Assembly (NCBI GenBank): GCA_902796445.1
Contig: CADBPJ010000029.1
Location: forward strand, 1 to 39,973
DNA: 39,973 bases
Reading direction: 5' to 3'
Source of the DNA: an uncultured Ruminococcus sp.
GTDB taxonomy: Bacteria; Bacillota; Clostridia; UBA1381
A model generated the notes under the pieces. The model searched no databases and was not told the origin of the DNA. It saw nothing but the letters and a program-made list of their open reading frames with translations. Made by a program: the position numbers and the translations under genes. Shown here piece by piece: positions 9,690 to 17,918 of the stretch; position 1 is the stretch's first letter; each line of letters opens with the position of its first letter.

Positions 9690-10319
9690 TTACGCTTTAA
9701 CGGCGTTTCTTATTGTTATAAGACCGCCCTTAACGCCCGGTACAGCGCCCTTAACGAGGATTAGGTTTTCCTCAGCGTCTACCTTTACGATTTCAAGATT
9801 CTGGATTGTTACCTTATCAACACCGTAGTGTCCGGGAAGTTTCTTACCCTTGAATACACGGCCCGGGAATGAACACATACCCATTGAACCTGATACTCTC
9901 TGTGAGTGTGAACCGTGTGACATAGGACCTCTGTGAAGATTCCATCTCTTCATCGGACCTGCGAAGCCGTGACCCTTTGAGATACCGGATACATCAACCT
10001 TCTCGCCTGCCTCAAAAACGTCAACCTTGATTTCGTCACCAACGTTCAAGCTCTCAATATCTTCAAGTCTGAACTCTCTGAGATATCTCTTGTTGGCTGC
10101 ATTAGCCTTTGCAAAATGACCCTTTAGCGGCTTGTTAACATTCTTTTCTTTAATCTCGCCGTAACCTACCTGAACTGCATTGTAGCCATCTGTCTCAACA
10201 GTCTTCTTCTGAATAACTGTGCATGGACCTGCAAGAATTGCTGTAACAGGAATTACTTTGCCGCCTTCACCAAAGATTTGAGTCATTCCAATCTTTGTGC
10301 CTAAAATTGCTTTTTTCAT
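9690..10319 (-). CDS. rplC: 50S ribosomal protein L3
   Basis: L3 is an early assembly protein whose central extension reaches the peptidyl-transferase centre. The 209-residue protein begins [16 protein letters not shown]. The extension is clear: [25 protein letters not shown] and [19 protein letters not shown]. It follows rpsJ after a 99-base spacer. Confidence 0.98.
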   Translation of the reverse strand: MKKAILGTKIGMTQIFGEGGKVIPVTAILAGPCTVIQKKTVETDGYNAVQVGYGEIKEKNVNKPLKGHFAKANAANKRYLREFRLEDIESLNVGDEIKVDVFEAGEKVDVSGISKGHGFAGPMKRWNLHRGPMSHGSHSQRVSGSMGMCSFPGRVFKGKKLPGHYGVDKVTIQNLEIVKVDAEENLILVKGAVPGVKGGLITIRNAVKA

Positions 10320-10418
10320 GATTTTCCTCCTTAACAGTTATTGGTTTGCGAAAAGCGACGCAAACATGACCTGCATCATAACCCTTATGGGTTACTGCAT
10401 AAAAATGTGCCTTTGGGC
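10320..10418 (-). promoter_or_regulatory. rpsJ-rplC spacer with two hairpins
   Basis: The 99-base gap after rpsJ contains two perfect hairpins: GTTTGCG (10344-10350) with CGCAAAC (10359-10365), and TAACCC (10379-10384) with GGGTTA (10389-10394). The second has the same CCCATAAGG core in the RNA sense as the hairpin before rplF. No T-run follows, so these are more likely processing or pausing structures than terminators. Confidence 0.4.
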
Positions 10419-10733
10419 TTATTTCTGGATAATGCTTATATCCACACCTGCGGGCAAATCAATCTTCATAAGTGATTCCATTGTCTTAGCACCAGGAACA
10501 ACTATGTCGATCAATCTTTTGTGAGTTCTTCTTTCGAACTGCTCACGAGAATCCTTGTACTTATGAACTGCACGAAGAATTGTGATAATCTCCTTGTCAG
10601 TCGGTAGCGGGATAGGACCTGAAACCTTAGCGCCTGTTCTCTTAGCGATCTCTACGATCTTCTCAGCGCTCTGATCCAATACCACATGATCATAAGCCTT
10701 TAACTTGATTCTGATTTTCTGGTTTGCTGCCAT
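10419..10733 (-). CDS. rpsJ: 30S ribosomal protein S10 (NusE)
   Basis: S10 is a 30S head protein and, as NusE, a partner of NusB/NusG in antitermination. The 104-residue protein starts [20 protein letters not shown] and has [16 protein letters not shown] and [13 protein letters not shown]. The frame is open upstream for 22 more codons, but AAGGAGGG sits just before the ATG at 10733 and the family starts there. It is the first gene of the operon. Confidence 0.97.
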   Translation of the reverse strand: MAANQKIRIKLKAYDHVVLDQSAEKIVEIAKRTGAKVSGPIPLPTDKEIITILRAVHKYKDSREQFERRTHKRLIDIVVPGAKTMESLMKIDLPAGVDISIIQK

Positions 10734-11066
10734 ACTTCGATTCCCTCCTTGTTTATAATTTGTTGCACTCTGCACGACAGCTCGCGGAAATTTGTACACA
10801 CTCTCGGGTGTTTCTCACCACCCCTTTTAAAAACCCGCCAAATCCATTTGATTTGCGGGCTGTACAAGTCAATTTCACCATTTTATCAATGTGCATAAAA
10901 CGCATACTTATCCCATTTGCACGCAAGACACAGGTTTAGCGTACATAGGACACAGACTTAATGGCTTGACTGCCGCCCGACTTCATGAGTCGGACAATCT
11001 CCATGGAAAAACCGGCGTTAGCCTACGCCGCAACCTCCCACTTCATCGTTTGTCTAGTGTTACAAC
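10734..11066 (-). ncRNA. Structured 5' leader of the S10 operon
   Basis: About 333 bases lie between the predicted start of transcription (~11066) and rpsJ. In RNA order it contains a 6-bp hairpin CGGCGT/ACGCCG (11013-11030), a 6-bp hairpin CCGACT/AGTCGG (10977-10993), a pair of TGTGTC-containing segments, then a terminator-like hairpin at 10834-10859. Leaders of this operon are autoregulatory in some bacteria (L4 in Escherichia coli). The actual effector here cannot be read from the sequence. Confidence 0.6.
10825..10859 (-). terminator. Terminator-like hairpin inside the S10 leader (possible attenuator)
   Basis: On the minus strand CCCGC-AAATC pairs with GATTT-G-GCGGG (one bulged G, loop AAATG), followed directly by TTTTT. 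It stands between the promoter and the rpsJ ribosome site, so it would stop transcription before the operon unless read through or prevented. Confidence 0.6.
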
Positions 11067-11072
11067 ATAGCT

Positions 11073-11101
11073 ATTTTAGCATAATATCGGGAAAAAGTCA
11101 A
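11073..11101 (-). promoter_or_regulatory. S10 operon promoter
   Basis: Minus-strand TTGACT (11096-11101), 17-bp spacer, TAAAAT (11073-11078), in an AT-rich upstream region (11102-11220) that could act as an UP element. A second TTGACG lies just upstream. It is the only strong sigma-A-like promoter found in front of rpsJ. Confidence 0.8.
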
Positions 11102-11202
11102 TATTTTCGTCAAAAAAATTTTATAAAATTTTTAACAAAATGCAAGAATTTTTAAAAACAATTTTGTGCATTTTAACGCAGGAATTTTTATTATAAAATA
11201 TC

Positions 11203-11231
11203 TTGTAAAATAAAAGAATATATGATATACT
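11203..11231 (+). promoter_or_regulatory. Promoter of a 226-nt leader/sRNA
   Basis: TTGTAA (11203-11208), 17-bp spacer, TATACT (11226-11231). Transcription would start near 11238 and run to the terminator at 11436-11464, or through it into the small membrane protein gene at 11547. Confidence 0.55.
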
Positions 11232-11235
11232 GATT

Positions 11236-11400
11236 ATGCCAAATAATTTTCAATTAAATATTTTTATAAGGATAGCTCTATTTTTATGGGTTTTGTTCCT
11301 ATATGTATGGATTTTCTTTTCATATGCAATAATATCGGCGAAGAATTTGATAAAAACGCAAATTCCGTCCGATGTTATTGCAGCTATTCTGCGTAATTGA
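11236..11400 (+). CDS. Possible 54-residue single-span membrane peptide (doubtful)
   Basis: An ATG at 11236 opens 54 codons (MPNNFQLNIFIRIALFLWVL...) with one clear hydrophobic span at about residues 9-33 and a stop at 11398-11400. Against it: the predicted transcription start (~11238) falls on the ATG, there is no Shine-Dalgarno site, and the region is AT-rich. It may instead be non-coding leader RNA. Kept because the hydrophobic pattern is more protein-like than chance. Confidence 0.25.
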   Translation: MPNNFQLNIFIRIALFLWVLFLYVWIFFSYAIISAKNLIKTQIPSDVIAAILRN

Positions 11401-11464
11401 AAATTGTTTGGCGACAATCGGAGTTTGCGTTTTTTGTGCGACAGCTTCGGTTGTCGCACTTTTT
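11356..11464 (+). terminator. Tandem terminator/antiterminator structures upstream of the small membrane protein gene
   Basis: A 12-bp stem (11356-11367 with 11419-11430, one G-U pair) runs into TTTTTT. Next is a 10-bp stem GTGCGACAGC/GTTGTCGCAC (11436-11445, 11450-11459) with a TTCG loop and TTTTT. GCGACAA at 11411-11417 can pair instead with TTGTCGC at 11451-11457, which would break the second terminator. The layout is that of an attenuator. Confidence 0.6.
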
Positions 11465-11546
11465 AATTTATGGGATAGCAGAAAGGAGTACATCCTACAG
11501 AAAGTGTATTTACAAATTCATCTTTAATCAAGAAAGGAAAATACAT

Positions 11547-11915
11547 ATGAAAACAACAAAATTAGTAATCGGAATAGTAAGTATAGTTTTATTCGCCATC
11601 ATCACATTTCAAAGCTGTGCTGTAGGCTTAGGAAATGCTATAATTGATAATGGCGAGGTCAGCGGTTCAGGCGGCATTATTCTTGCATTTTCTATGTTAA
11701 TCGCAGGCATTCTTGCCATTGCATGCAGAAAATCAAAACCAGGTAGTATAGTTGCAGGTGCATTCTACGCATTCGGCGGACTTATAGGCATATGCAACGC
11801 GGGAACATTTTCAGATTTGAAAATATGGTCAATTTTATCTTTTATTTTTGCAGCAGTGATTATAATAGGAAGTATATTTTCTAAAAAGCATAGTGTAAAT
11901 ACAGAAAGTAAATAA
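11547..11915 (+). CDS. Small four-span membrane protein, function unknown
   Basis: 122 residues with about four hydrophobic spans (about 5-25, 42-60, 67-86 and 92-110) separated by short Gly/Ser-rich turns, and a charged C-terminus. The N-terminus FQSC resembles a lipobox, but the sequence around it is too hydrophobic and long to be sure. AAGAAAGGA lies upstream of the chosen ATG at 11547; the frame continues further upstream without a ribosome site. I do not recognise a named family. It is probably controlled by the leader with tandem terminators in front of it. Confidence 0.75.
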   Translation: MKTTKLVIGIVSIVLFAIITFQSCAVGLGNAIIDNGEVSGSGGIILAFSMLIAGILAIACRKSKPGSIVAGAFYAFGGLIGICNAGTFSDLKIWSILSFIFAAVIIIGSIFSKKHSVNTESK

Positions 11916-12018
11916 TACTTTCATAGGTCTCTCTCCACACGAGGAGGCTTATGTTTCAGTTTAACACATCATAATCACAAAAATGATTCAATTTTCCAAA
12001 AATAATTTCATCTTGTAC

Positions 12019-12047
12019 TTGAAATCTCAACCAATATAGTGTATAAT
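12019..12047 (+). promoter_or_regulatory. galE promoter
   Basis: TTGAAA (12019-12024), 17-bp spacer, TATAAT (12042-12047); galE begins 32 bases downstream after a GGGGAGGA ribosome site. Confidence 0.8.
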
Positions 12048-12079
12048 TTAGTTAGTATATATATTGGGGAGGAAATATT

Positions 12080-13093
12080 ATGAACATTCTTGTTACAGGC
12101 GGTGCAGGATATATAGGCAGCCACACTTGCGTTGAGCTTTTAAACGCAGGCTATGACATAGTCGTTGTGGATAATTTCGACAACTCATGTATGAAAGCGG
12201 TTGATACTGTTAAGGATATTACAGGTAAGGATTTCAAATTCTATGAGGTAGACCTGTTAGACCGCGAAAATCTTGAGAAGGTGTTTATTGAAAACAAAAT
12301 TGATGCTGTAATCCATTTTGCAGGCTTAAAGGCAGTAGGTGAATCAACACAAATTCCGTTGAGATATTACCATAATAATATAACAGGTACATTGATACTT
12401 ATGGAGCTTATGGAAAAGTATGATGTAAACAACATCGTATTCTCATCATCAGCTACAGTTTACGGTATGCCGAAATCCGTTCCGATTACAGAGGATTTCC
12501 CGCTATCAACAACGAACCCTTATGGTTCAACAAAGCTTATGCTTGAGCAGATTTTAACTGATGCCGCAAAGGCAAACGATAAGCTTTCTGTTACATTACT
12601 AAGATACTTTAACCCAATCGGTGCGCACGAAAGCGGAAATATGGGCGAGGATCCACAGGGTATACCCAACAACCTCCTCCCCTATGTTGCACAGGTTGCA
12701 GTAGGTAAGCTTGAAAAGGTACACGTATTCGGTGACGATTACCCAACACCCGATGGCACAGGCGTAAGAGATTACATACACGTAGTTGACCTTGCAATCG
12801 GACACTTAAAAGCAATCGAAAAGAAAGCTAATGAGGCAGGTGTTCATATTTACAACCTTGGCACAGGCAACGGCTACAGCGTATTGCAGATTATAAAGGC
12901 ATTTGAAAAGGCGTGCGGCAAGGAATTGCCATACGTTATCGACCCAAGACGCCCAGGCGATATAGCCGAATGTTGGGCAAATCCTGCAAAGGCAAAGGCA
13001 GAGCTTGGCTGGGAGGCAACAAGAGGTATTGAAAAAATGTGCGAGGACAGCTGGAGATGGCAGTCGACACATCCAAACGGATATAATAGTTAA
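12080..13093 (+). CDS. galE: UDP-glucose 4-epimerase
   Basis: GalE interconverts UDP-glucose and UDP-galactose in the cytoplasm (Leloir pathway and supply of UDP-galactose for glycans). The 337-residue protein has the NAD-binding GGAGYIG at residues 7-13, the catalytic Ser/Thr in SSSATVYG (122-129), and Tyr148-x3-Lys152 in NPYGSTK. The C-terminal substrate region ([15 protein letters not shown]) is intact. It has its own promoter and no gal partners beside it, which suggests a housekeeping or cell-surface sugar role rather than an inducible galactose operon. Confidence 0.96.
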   Translation: MNILVTGGAGYIGSHTCVELLNAGYDIVVVDNFDNSCMKAVDTVKDITGKDFKFYEVDLLDRENLEKVFIENKIDAVIHFAGLKAVGESTQIPLRYYHNNITGTLILMELMEKYDVNNIVFSSSATVYGMPKSVPITEDFPLSTTNPYGSTKLMLEQILTDAAKANDKLSVTLLRYFNPIGAHESGNMGEDPQGIPNNLLPYVAQVAVGKLEKVHVFGDDYPTPDGTGVRDYIHVVDLAIGHLKAIEKKANEAGVHIYNLGTGNGYSVLQIIKAFEKACGKELPYVIDPRRPGDIAECWANPAKAKAELGWEATRGIEKMCEDSWRWQSTHPNGYNS

Positions 13094-13114
13094 TGACAGA
13101 ACACAAATATGTAC

Positions 13115-13166
13115 AAAAAGAAAACCATCTGCGGTATACCAACGTATATCCACAGACGGTTTTCAT
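13115..13166. terminator. Imperfect inverted repeat between galE and the convergent araC gene
   Basis: AAAACCATCTGCGG pairs with CCACAGACGGTTTT with two mismatches (arms roughly 13115-13128 and 13150-13163). It lies between the ends of two convergent genes and has T-rich flanks on both strands, so it may work as a two-way terminator. Confidence 0.5.
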
Positions 13167-13235
13167 ATGTTCTGCACTATTTTTTCGCATCCCTTATAGA
13201 GATTATTGATTTTCTTAACAGCCTCTTTTTACTGC

Positions 13236-14084
13236 TTAAATTGTCCATGCTCCGTTTTGTTTTCTCAATTCGGCAGGTGTTATCCCATAAACCTTTTTGA
13301 ATTTCTGGCTGAAATGGCTGAAACTTTTAAACCCAAGCTCTTCTGCAATATCCTCAGGTCTTAACGAGGTCAGTATCAAATCATTATATGCTGTTTCAAG
13401 TCTTTGCTCGGACACGTATTCATACAAAGTCATATTCAAATACTTTTTTACCAGCCTCAAAAGCTGCGGACGGCTATAGCCTGACTCTGCCACAAACGCA
13501 GATACACCTTTTTTAAGATTTTCTCTTTTCTTCATTTCTTTTAATGCGTTTATAATCACAGCAGGACATTCATTTCCGTCTCCGACCTCTGATTTTTCGA
13601 TAAGTGTTTTTATCAAATAAGAAAGCAAAAATTTATACTCGTACACCAATAAATCATTATTTACATTATTATGTACAAAGCTTAATATTTTTTGTACCTG
13701 AGGCTCCGAAAATATCAGTGGATGTTGTTTAAAATCAAAGCACTCAGGAATGGTTTTTCCATTGTATTCGCATATATCCTCAACCTCACACGCTTTCACT
13801 GAAAATGAACTTATCTTCAGATCCTCTGATTGTTTGAGAAAGCTATGACTGTCTTTAGGCGACATAAATACAATATCATCTCTTTCAAGCCTGTATTCTT
13901 CGCCATTAATGAACGCTAAACACATTCCTCTCAATACAATAACAAACTCATAAAAGTCATGGGAATGATAAACACTTGTCAGTCTGCGATTTTCAGCAGT
14001 CTGGAATATGAAATGATTTTGCTTCACATTATTGCCTATCTGCAGACTATTTATAGTATCAAATTTATATATAACCTTATCCAA
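13236..14084 (-). CDS. AraC-family transcriptional regulator
   Basis: 282 residues. The N-terminal half is a cupin-type sensor domain (HSHDFYEFVIVLRG, then DIVFMSPKDSHSF). The C-terminal ~100 residues carry the two AraC helix-turn-helix units, ending GFKSFSHFSQKFKKVYGITPAELR. The start is a TTG at 14084 with AGAGGTG seven to eight bases upstream; there is no suitable ATG. It is transcribed away from the EamA transporter and glycosidase genes, its likely targets. Both promoters are near-consensus and share one 150-bp gap. Confidence 0.93.
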   Translation of the reverse strand: MDKVIYKFDTINSLQIGNNVKQNHFIFQTAENRRLTSVYHSHDFYEFVIVLRGMCLAFINGEEYRLERDDIVFMSPKDSHSFLKQSEDLKISSFSVKACEVEDICEYNGKTIPECFDFKQHPLIFSEPQVQKILSFVHNNVNNDLLVYEYKFLLSYLIKTLIEKSEVGDGNECPAVIINALKEMKKRENLKKGVSAFVAESGYSRPQLLRLVKKYLNMTLYEYVSEQRLETAYNDLILTSLRPEDIAEELGFKSFSHFSQKFKKVYGITPAELRKQNGAWTI

Positions 14085-14106
14085 ACCCGACTCACCTCTT
14101 TTCTGC

Positions 14107-14135
14107 AGTATATCATGTTTTTTTCATACTGTCAA
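14107..14135 (-). promoter_or_regulatory. Promoter of the araC-type regulator
   Basis: Minus-strand TTGACA (14130-14135), 17-bp spacer, TATACT (14107-14112). Confidence 0.8.
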
Positions 14136-14141
14136 TTAAAA

Positions 14142-14168
14142 TGATTAGAAATCGCATAAATTGATTAG
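14142..14168. promoter_or_regulatory. Direct repeat, possible AraC operator
   Basis: TGATTAG occurs at 14142-14148 and again at 14162-14168, 20 bp apart on the same face of the helix. It lies exactly between the two divergent promoters, the usual geometry for an AraC-type half-site pair. Confidence 0.5.
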
Positions 14169-14176
14169 CTATAGCA

Positions 14177-14205
14177 TTGACACAAAAACATATGAATGAT
14201 ATACT
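14177..14205 (+). promoter_or_regulatory. Promoter of the transporter-glycosidase operon
   Basis: TTGACA (14177-14182), 17-bp spacer, TATACT (14200-14205), followed by a GGAGGAAG ribosome site. Confidence 0.82.
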
Positions 14206-14232
14206 TTTAAAAACACCAGGAGGAAGATAACT

Positions 14233-15099
14233 ATGTATTATATGCTGTTATTCTCTATAGCGGCCGCATCATTTAACAGTGTGCTACTTAACAAAGCAAA
14301 AGTGAGCAAAAATGGCGATGTATTTCCTTTTAATCTTATAGTTTCACTGATATGGTGTGCTATTCTTTTTGTCGCAAACAAAGGACAAGTCACTATATCC
14401 CCTCAAATTATATTCTGGGGTATCTTGTATGGCCTTACCCAGACTTGTTTCATCTCATTTAAAACAGCGGCAATGAGTACAGGCTCGGTGGCAATCACAA
14501 CGCTTATCGGCAACAGTTCGCTTCTTATATCCATATTTGTCAGCCTGATAATATGGAAAGAACAAGTCACTATCGCCGATATTATAGGTCTTGCATTGCT
14601 TGCCGCCGCAATATTTATGTGTACATACACAAAAGATGCAACAAAATCAACGAAACATAATCGTTTATGGAAATATTTTGCGGTATTGTTTTTGATATTC
14701 GCCGCAGGTGTCGGAATAGTTTTTAAAGCATTCGGTAAATCAGGTAATCTTGAATATTGCGGAGATATGATGTTTGTTTCATCAATCGTGATGATCATTT
14801 CAAATCTTGTGATATGCCTTGCTACAGGCAATCTGAAACAAAATAAAATAACGGCACACTCCAAAAGCTTTATTGCTTTTGCCGTTGTATCAGGTATATT
14901 GAGCTGTCTGTATAACAGGCTAAACATATTTTTGACAGGTAATATGGATGCATTAATATTCTTCCCGTCCTTTAATGGCGGAGTTATGTTCTTATCAGCA
15001 GTTTTGAGTGCTCTCATTTGCAGAGAGAAACTGCGATTTACTCAGATAATAGGGCTTGTTGTCGGTATTTTTGCCATCTGCCTTATTGGTATATTATAA
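14233..15099 (+). CDS. EamA/DMT-superfamily transporter
   Basis: 288 residues with about ten predicted membrane spans in two repeated halves, the layout of the drug/metabolite transporter superfamily. Each half ends with the typical pattern of a conserved basic residue before the last span (LIIWKEQVTIADIIGLALLAA and ALICREKLRFTQIIGLVVGI). The substrate cannot be deduced. The gene lies 21 bases before the six-hairpin glycosidase gene and shares its promoter, so it may handle the sugar that enzyme releases, or a product of it. Confidence 0.85.
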   Translation: MYYMLLFSIAAASFNSVLLNKAKVSKNGDVFPFNLIVSLIWCAILFVANKGQVTISPQIIFWGILYGLTQTCFISFKTAAMSTGSVAITTLIGNSSLLISIFVSLIIWKEQVTIADIIGLALLAAAIFMCTYTKDATKSTKHNRLWKYFAVLFLIFAAGVGIVFKAFGKSGNLEYCGDMMFVSSIVMIISNLVICLATGNLKQNKITAHSKSFIAFAVVSGILSCLYNRLNIFLTGNMDALIFFPSFNGGVMFLSAVLSALICREKLRFTQIIGLVVGIFAICLIGIL

Positions 15100-15120
15100 A
15101 CACGCGAAAGGAAATTTTTT

Positions 15121-16749
15121 ATGATTAACTTTGAACACAAACTTCCTGCAATGAATATTGACGGAAAACAGAATGGTACTTACAATAACACAGAACTTGC
15201 ATTCCCGTCTGTTCTTACTACAACCGACCCTGAATTGGGTTGCTTTATGCATATGCTGCGTTCGAACATCTACGAGGGCAGAACATTGGTTTTTATTGAC
15301 GGAAAAATTTTGATGTGCGACAAGAACTGGATAAGAGACCATGTTCACGTAATGAAAGGAATGAAACATTGGGATTACAATCTTGATTCTTTTCTGAATT
15401 TCATAATCGACACACAAAGAGAGGACGGGCAGTTTTACGAGCTTATAAAACAGTATGATGACATGCATTGGACATTCGTAAACGAGGACTGCTATGTTAT
15501 GTACCCTGACGACAACCTCACACTTGTAAGACTTGAACTTGAGGCAGATATTGAGTATCTTGTTGTCGAGGGAGCGATGTATTTGTACCAGACAACAGGC
15601 GATGATGAATGGTTAAGACGAGTTTTGCCACGTCTTGAAAAGGGAATTGATTATATAACCTCTGACGAAAAGCGTTGGGACAAATCTCTCGGGCTTGTTA
15701 AGCGCCCGTTTACTATTGATACATGGGATTTCACATACGGAAAAAATGGTGAAAACCGAAAGATTGAAGATGACACACCGATGTCTATTATGCACGGCGA
15801 TAACTCGGGTGTATATCAGGCAATGAATCAGCTTGCGTGGTTTAATCGCAGACTTAATAACGAAGAAAAAGCCGAAGAATGGGAAAAGCGTGCTGAAGAA
15901 TTGAAGAAAAATATGTTCAAATATCTATGGAACGGAAAATTCTTTATGCATCAGCTACACCTTAACCACAATGGTGCAGACACCCTTGAAAGCGAACGAC
16001 TTTCTCTGTCAAATACATATGACATTAACCGATATGTCACTACTACCGAACAGGCACGATCAATTATTGAGGAATATATATCAAGACGCAAAACAACTCA
16101 CAATTTTGCAGAATGGTTCAGCATTGATCCGCCTTACGAAAATTTTGTAGGATACTCACACACTCCAGGGGACTATGTAAATGGTGCGATTTCGCCGTTT
16201 ACCGCAGGTGAGCTTGCCAAAGCCGCATTTAATAACGGCTACGAAGAATACGGTTGGGACATAATCACAAGATTTATGAAGCTCGCCAAGCGTGACGGGA
16301 CTGTTTACTTCTTATACAATGGTGATGCAACACCGCAGCCTGAAGGCGGTCCGAGTGCATGGGGTGCAGCATCGTTTATCAGTGCTGTAGACGAGGGACT
16401 TGCAGGCATTAATGACATAGGCGTTAATTATGACGAAATATATTTTGCACCGAAATTCCCTGTAACACATTATACGGAATTGAGATATATAACAGGATAT
16501 GAGGTTTCAAAAGCGCTTGTTGATGTCCGCTATATATTAAAAGATGAGGGAATGCGTTATGATATATATTCACCTGCAAAAAACATCAAAGCACACATTC
16601 TTACACCGAAAGGCAAAAAATGTTCTAAGCTGATTGTAAACTCACAAGAAATTAATTACACCGAAAATATGGTAGGTGACTCTTTGTATGTGGATTTCGA
16701 TATAACAGACATTAGTACGACACCTGTAAGCATAGAAATAATCTTCTGA
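15121..16749 (+). CDS. Six-hairpin (alpha/alpha-toroid) glycosidase-family protein
   Basis: 542 residues without a signal peptide, so cytoplasmic. The sequence looks like the (alpha/alpha)6 barrel of the six-hairpin glycosidase superfamily (GH78/GH63/GH37-like): repeated helices with Trp/Gly-rich turns, WIRDHVHVMKGMKHWDYN early on, DTWDFTYG and HGDNSGVYQAMNQLAW in the middle, PEGGPSAWGAASFISAV near the catalytic-barrel end, then a short beta domain (~460-542). I cannot assign a GH family or identify the catalytic acids. It probably trims an imported oligosaccharide; the AraC regulator across the promoter gap is the likely control. Confidence 0.7.
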   Translation: MINFEHKLPAMNIDGKQNGTYNNTELAFPSVLTTTDPELGCFMHMLRSNIYEGRTLVFIDGKILMCDKNWIRDHVHVMKGMKHWDYNLDSFLNFIIDTQREDGQFYELIKQYDDMHWTFVNEDCYVMYPDDNLTLVRLELEADIEYLVVEGAMYLYQTTGDDEWLRRVLPRLEKGIDYITSDEKRWDKSLGLVKRPFTIDTWDFTYGKNGENRKIEDDTPMSIMHGDNSGVYQAMNQLAWFNRRLNNEEKAEEWEKRAEELKKNMFKYLWNGKFFMHQLHLNHNGADTLESERLSLSNTYDINRYVTTTEQARSIIEEYISRRKTTHNFAEWFSIDPPYENFVGYSHTPGDYVNGAISPFTAGELAKAAFNNGYEEYGWDIITRFMKLAKRDGTVYFLYNGDATPQPEGGPSAWGAASFISAVDEGLAGINDIGVNYDEIYFAPKFPVTHYTELRYITGYEVSKALVDVRYILKDEGMRYDIYSPAKNIKAHILTPKGKKCSKLIVNSQEINYTENMVGDSLYVDFDITDISTTPVSIEIIF

Positions 16750-16760
16750 TTTCAAAAATG

Positions 16761-16788
16761 GGACTGTTGCGTTAAGCAACAGTCCTTT
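16761..16788. terminator. Two-way terminator between convergent genes
   Basis: GGACTGTTGC (16761-16770) pairs perfectly with GCAACAGTCC (16776-16785), loop GTTAA. A short T-run follows on the plus strand and ATTTTT on the minus strand. Confidence 0.75.
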
Positions 16789-16792
16789 GCAT

Positions 16793-17917
16793 TTACAGTC
16801 TACCCTTAAAATCACTATATCCAAATTTGCGAATATACTTTACCTCGCCACTCTCATCCATTCCGCAGATTGCAGGCAAAGCCATTCCGTTAAAGGTATT
16901 GTTTTTTACTGTCGTATATATAGCCATATCGCAAAATGTCAGCCTGTCGCCAATCTGCAACGGCTTTTCAAATGAATAGTCACCTATTATATCGCCTGCA
17001 AGACAGGTCAGGGACGATAATCTGTAGGTATACTCCTTTTCGTCTGCCTCATACCCGTCTTTTAAGGGCGGGCGATACGGCATCTCCAATACATCAGGCA
17101 TATGACATGCCGCAGATGTATCAAGCAGTGCCGTTTTTATTCCGTTATCGACTATTTCACATACGGTTGTTATGAGGTATCCTGCATTTAATGCCACAGC
17201 CTCGCCAGGCTCCAGATATACCTCGACATTGTACTTTTCTTTTATTCTGTTTATTTCCGACACAAGCAAATCAACGTCATAATCATCACGTGTAATATGG
17301 TGACCGCCGCCAAAATTCAGCCATTGCATATTGTATAAATATTCTCCGAATTTTTCCTCCACTGCTTTTAGTGTAGTAGCAAGGTCATCAGAATTCTGCT
17401 CGCAAAGTGTATGAAAATGCAGACCGCTTATCCCCTCTAACTCACGAGGCTCAAAATTCGCTTTCGTTATACCAAGCCTTGAGCCGTATGCACAAGGGTC
17501 ATATATGCCATGCTCCTGAGTTGAACATTCGGGATTTATACGCAAGCCAAAGTTTCCGCCGTGGCTTATTGCACGAGCACGGAACCTTTTCCACTGCGAG
17601 AACGAGTTAAACACAATATGGTCACAAATATCAAGGATTTCGTCAAACTCCTCGTCCTTATATGCAGGACTGAACACGTGGTTTTCACCCTTCATCTCCT
17701 CATGCGCAAGGCGCGCTTCATATAGTCCGCTTGCAGTAGCTCCGCTTATATAATTGCCGATAAGCGGATAAAAATGATAGTTAGAAAACGCCTTTTGTGC
17801 TAACAGGATATGTGCGCCTGTACGTTTTTCAACGTCTTGCAGTATCTTGAGATTTTTCTTTAGTCTACCCTCGTCAATTACGTAGCACGGAGTAGGTATA
17901 TTTTCAACACTGTACAT
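16793..17917 (-). CDS. nspC: Carboxynorspermidine/carboxyspermidine decarboxylase
   Basis: A PLP enzyme of alanine-racemase fold (type III) that decarboxylates carboxyspermidine or carboxynorspermidine to the polyamine. The 374-residue protein has the PLP lysine at residue 42 (LLAQKAF), GLRINPECSTQEHGIYDP, the HFHTLCEQNSDDL loop, NFGGGHHITR and the C-terminal half-site DTSAACHMPDVLEMPYRP, all typical of NspC. It overlaps nothing: one base separates it from the upstream dehydrogenase gene, so the two are translated from one message. It is the last step of the spermidine operon. Confidence 0.93.
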   Translation of the reverse strand: MYSVENIPTPCYVIDEGRLKKNLKILQDVEKRTGAHILLAQKAFSNYHFYPLIGNYISGATASGLYEARLAHEEMKGENHVFSPAYKDEEFDEILDICDHIVFNSFSQWKRFRARAISHGGNFGLRINPECSTQEHGIYDPCAYGSRLGITKANFEPRELEGISGLHFHTLCEQNSDDLATTLKAVEEKFGEYLYNMQWLNFGGGHHITRDDYDVDLLVSEINRIKEKYNVEVYLEPGEAVALNAGYLITTVCEIVDNGIKTALLDTSAACHMPDVLEMPYRPPLKDGYEADEKEYTYRLSSLTCLAGDIIGDYSFEKPLQIGDRLTFCDMAIYTTVKNNTFNGMALPAICGMDESGEVKYIRKFGYSDFKGRL

Positions 17918-17918
17918 A

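Noticed and set aside
11250-11459. Minus-strand open frame of 69 codons next to the S10 promoter.
   Set aside because: Lys/Arg/Ile-rich, no ribosome site, overlaps the plus-strand terminators. Better explained by AT-rich leader DNA.
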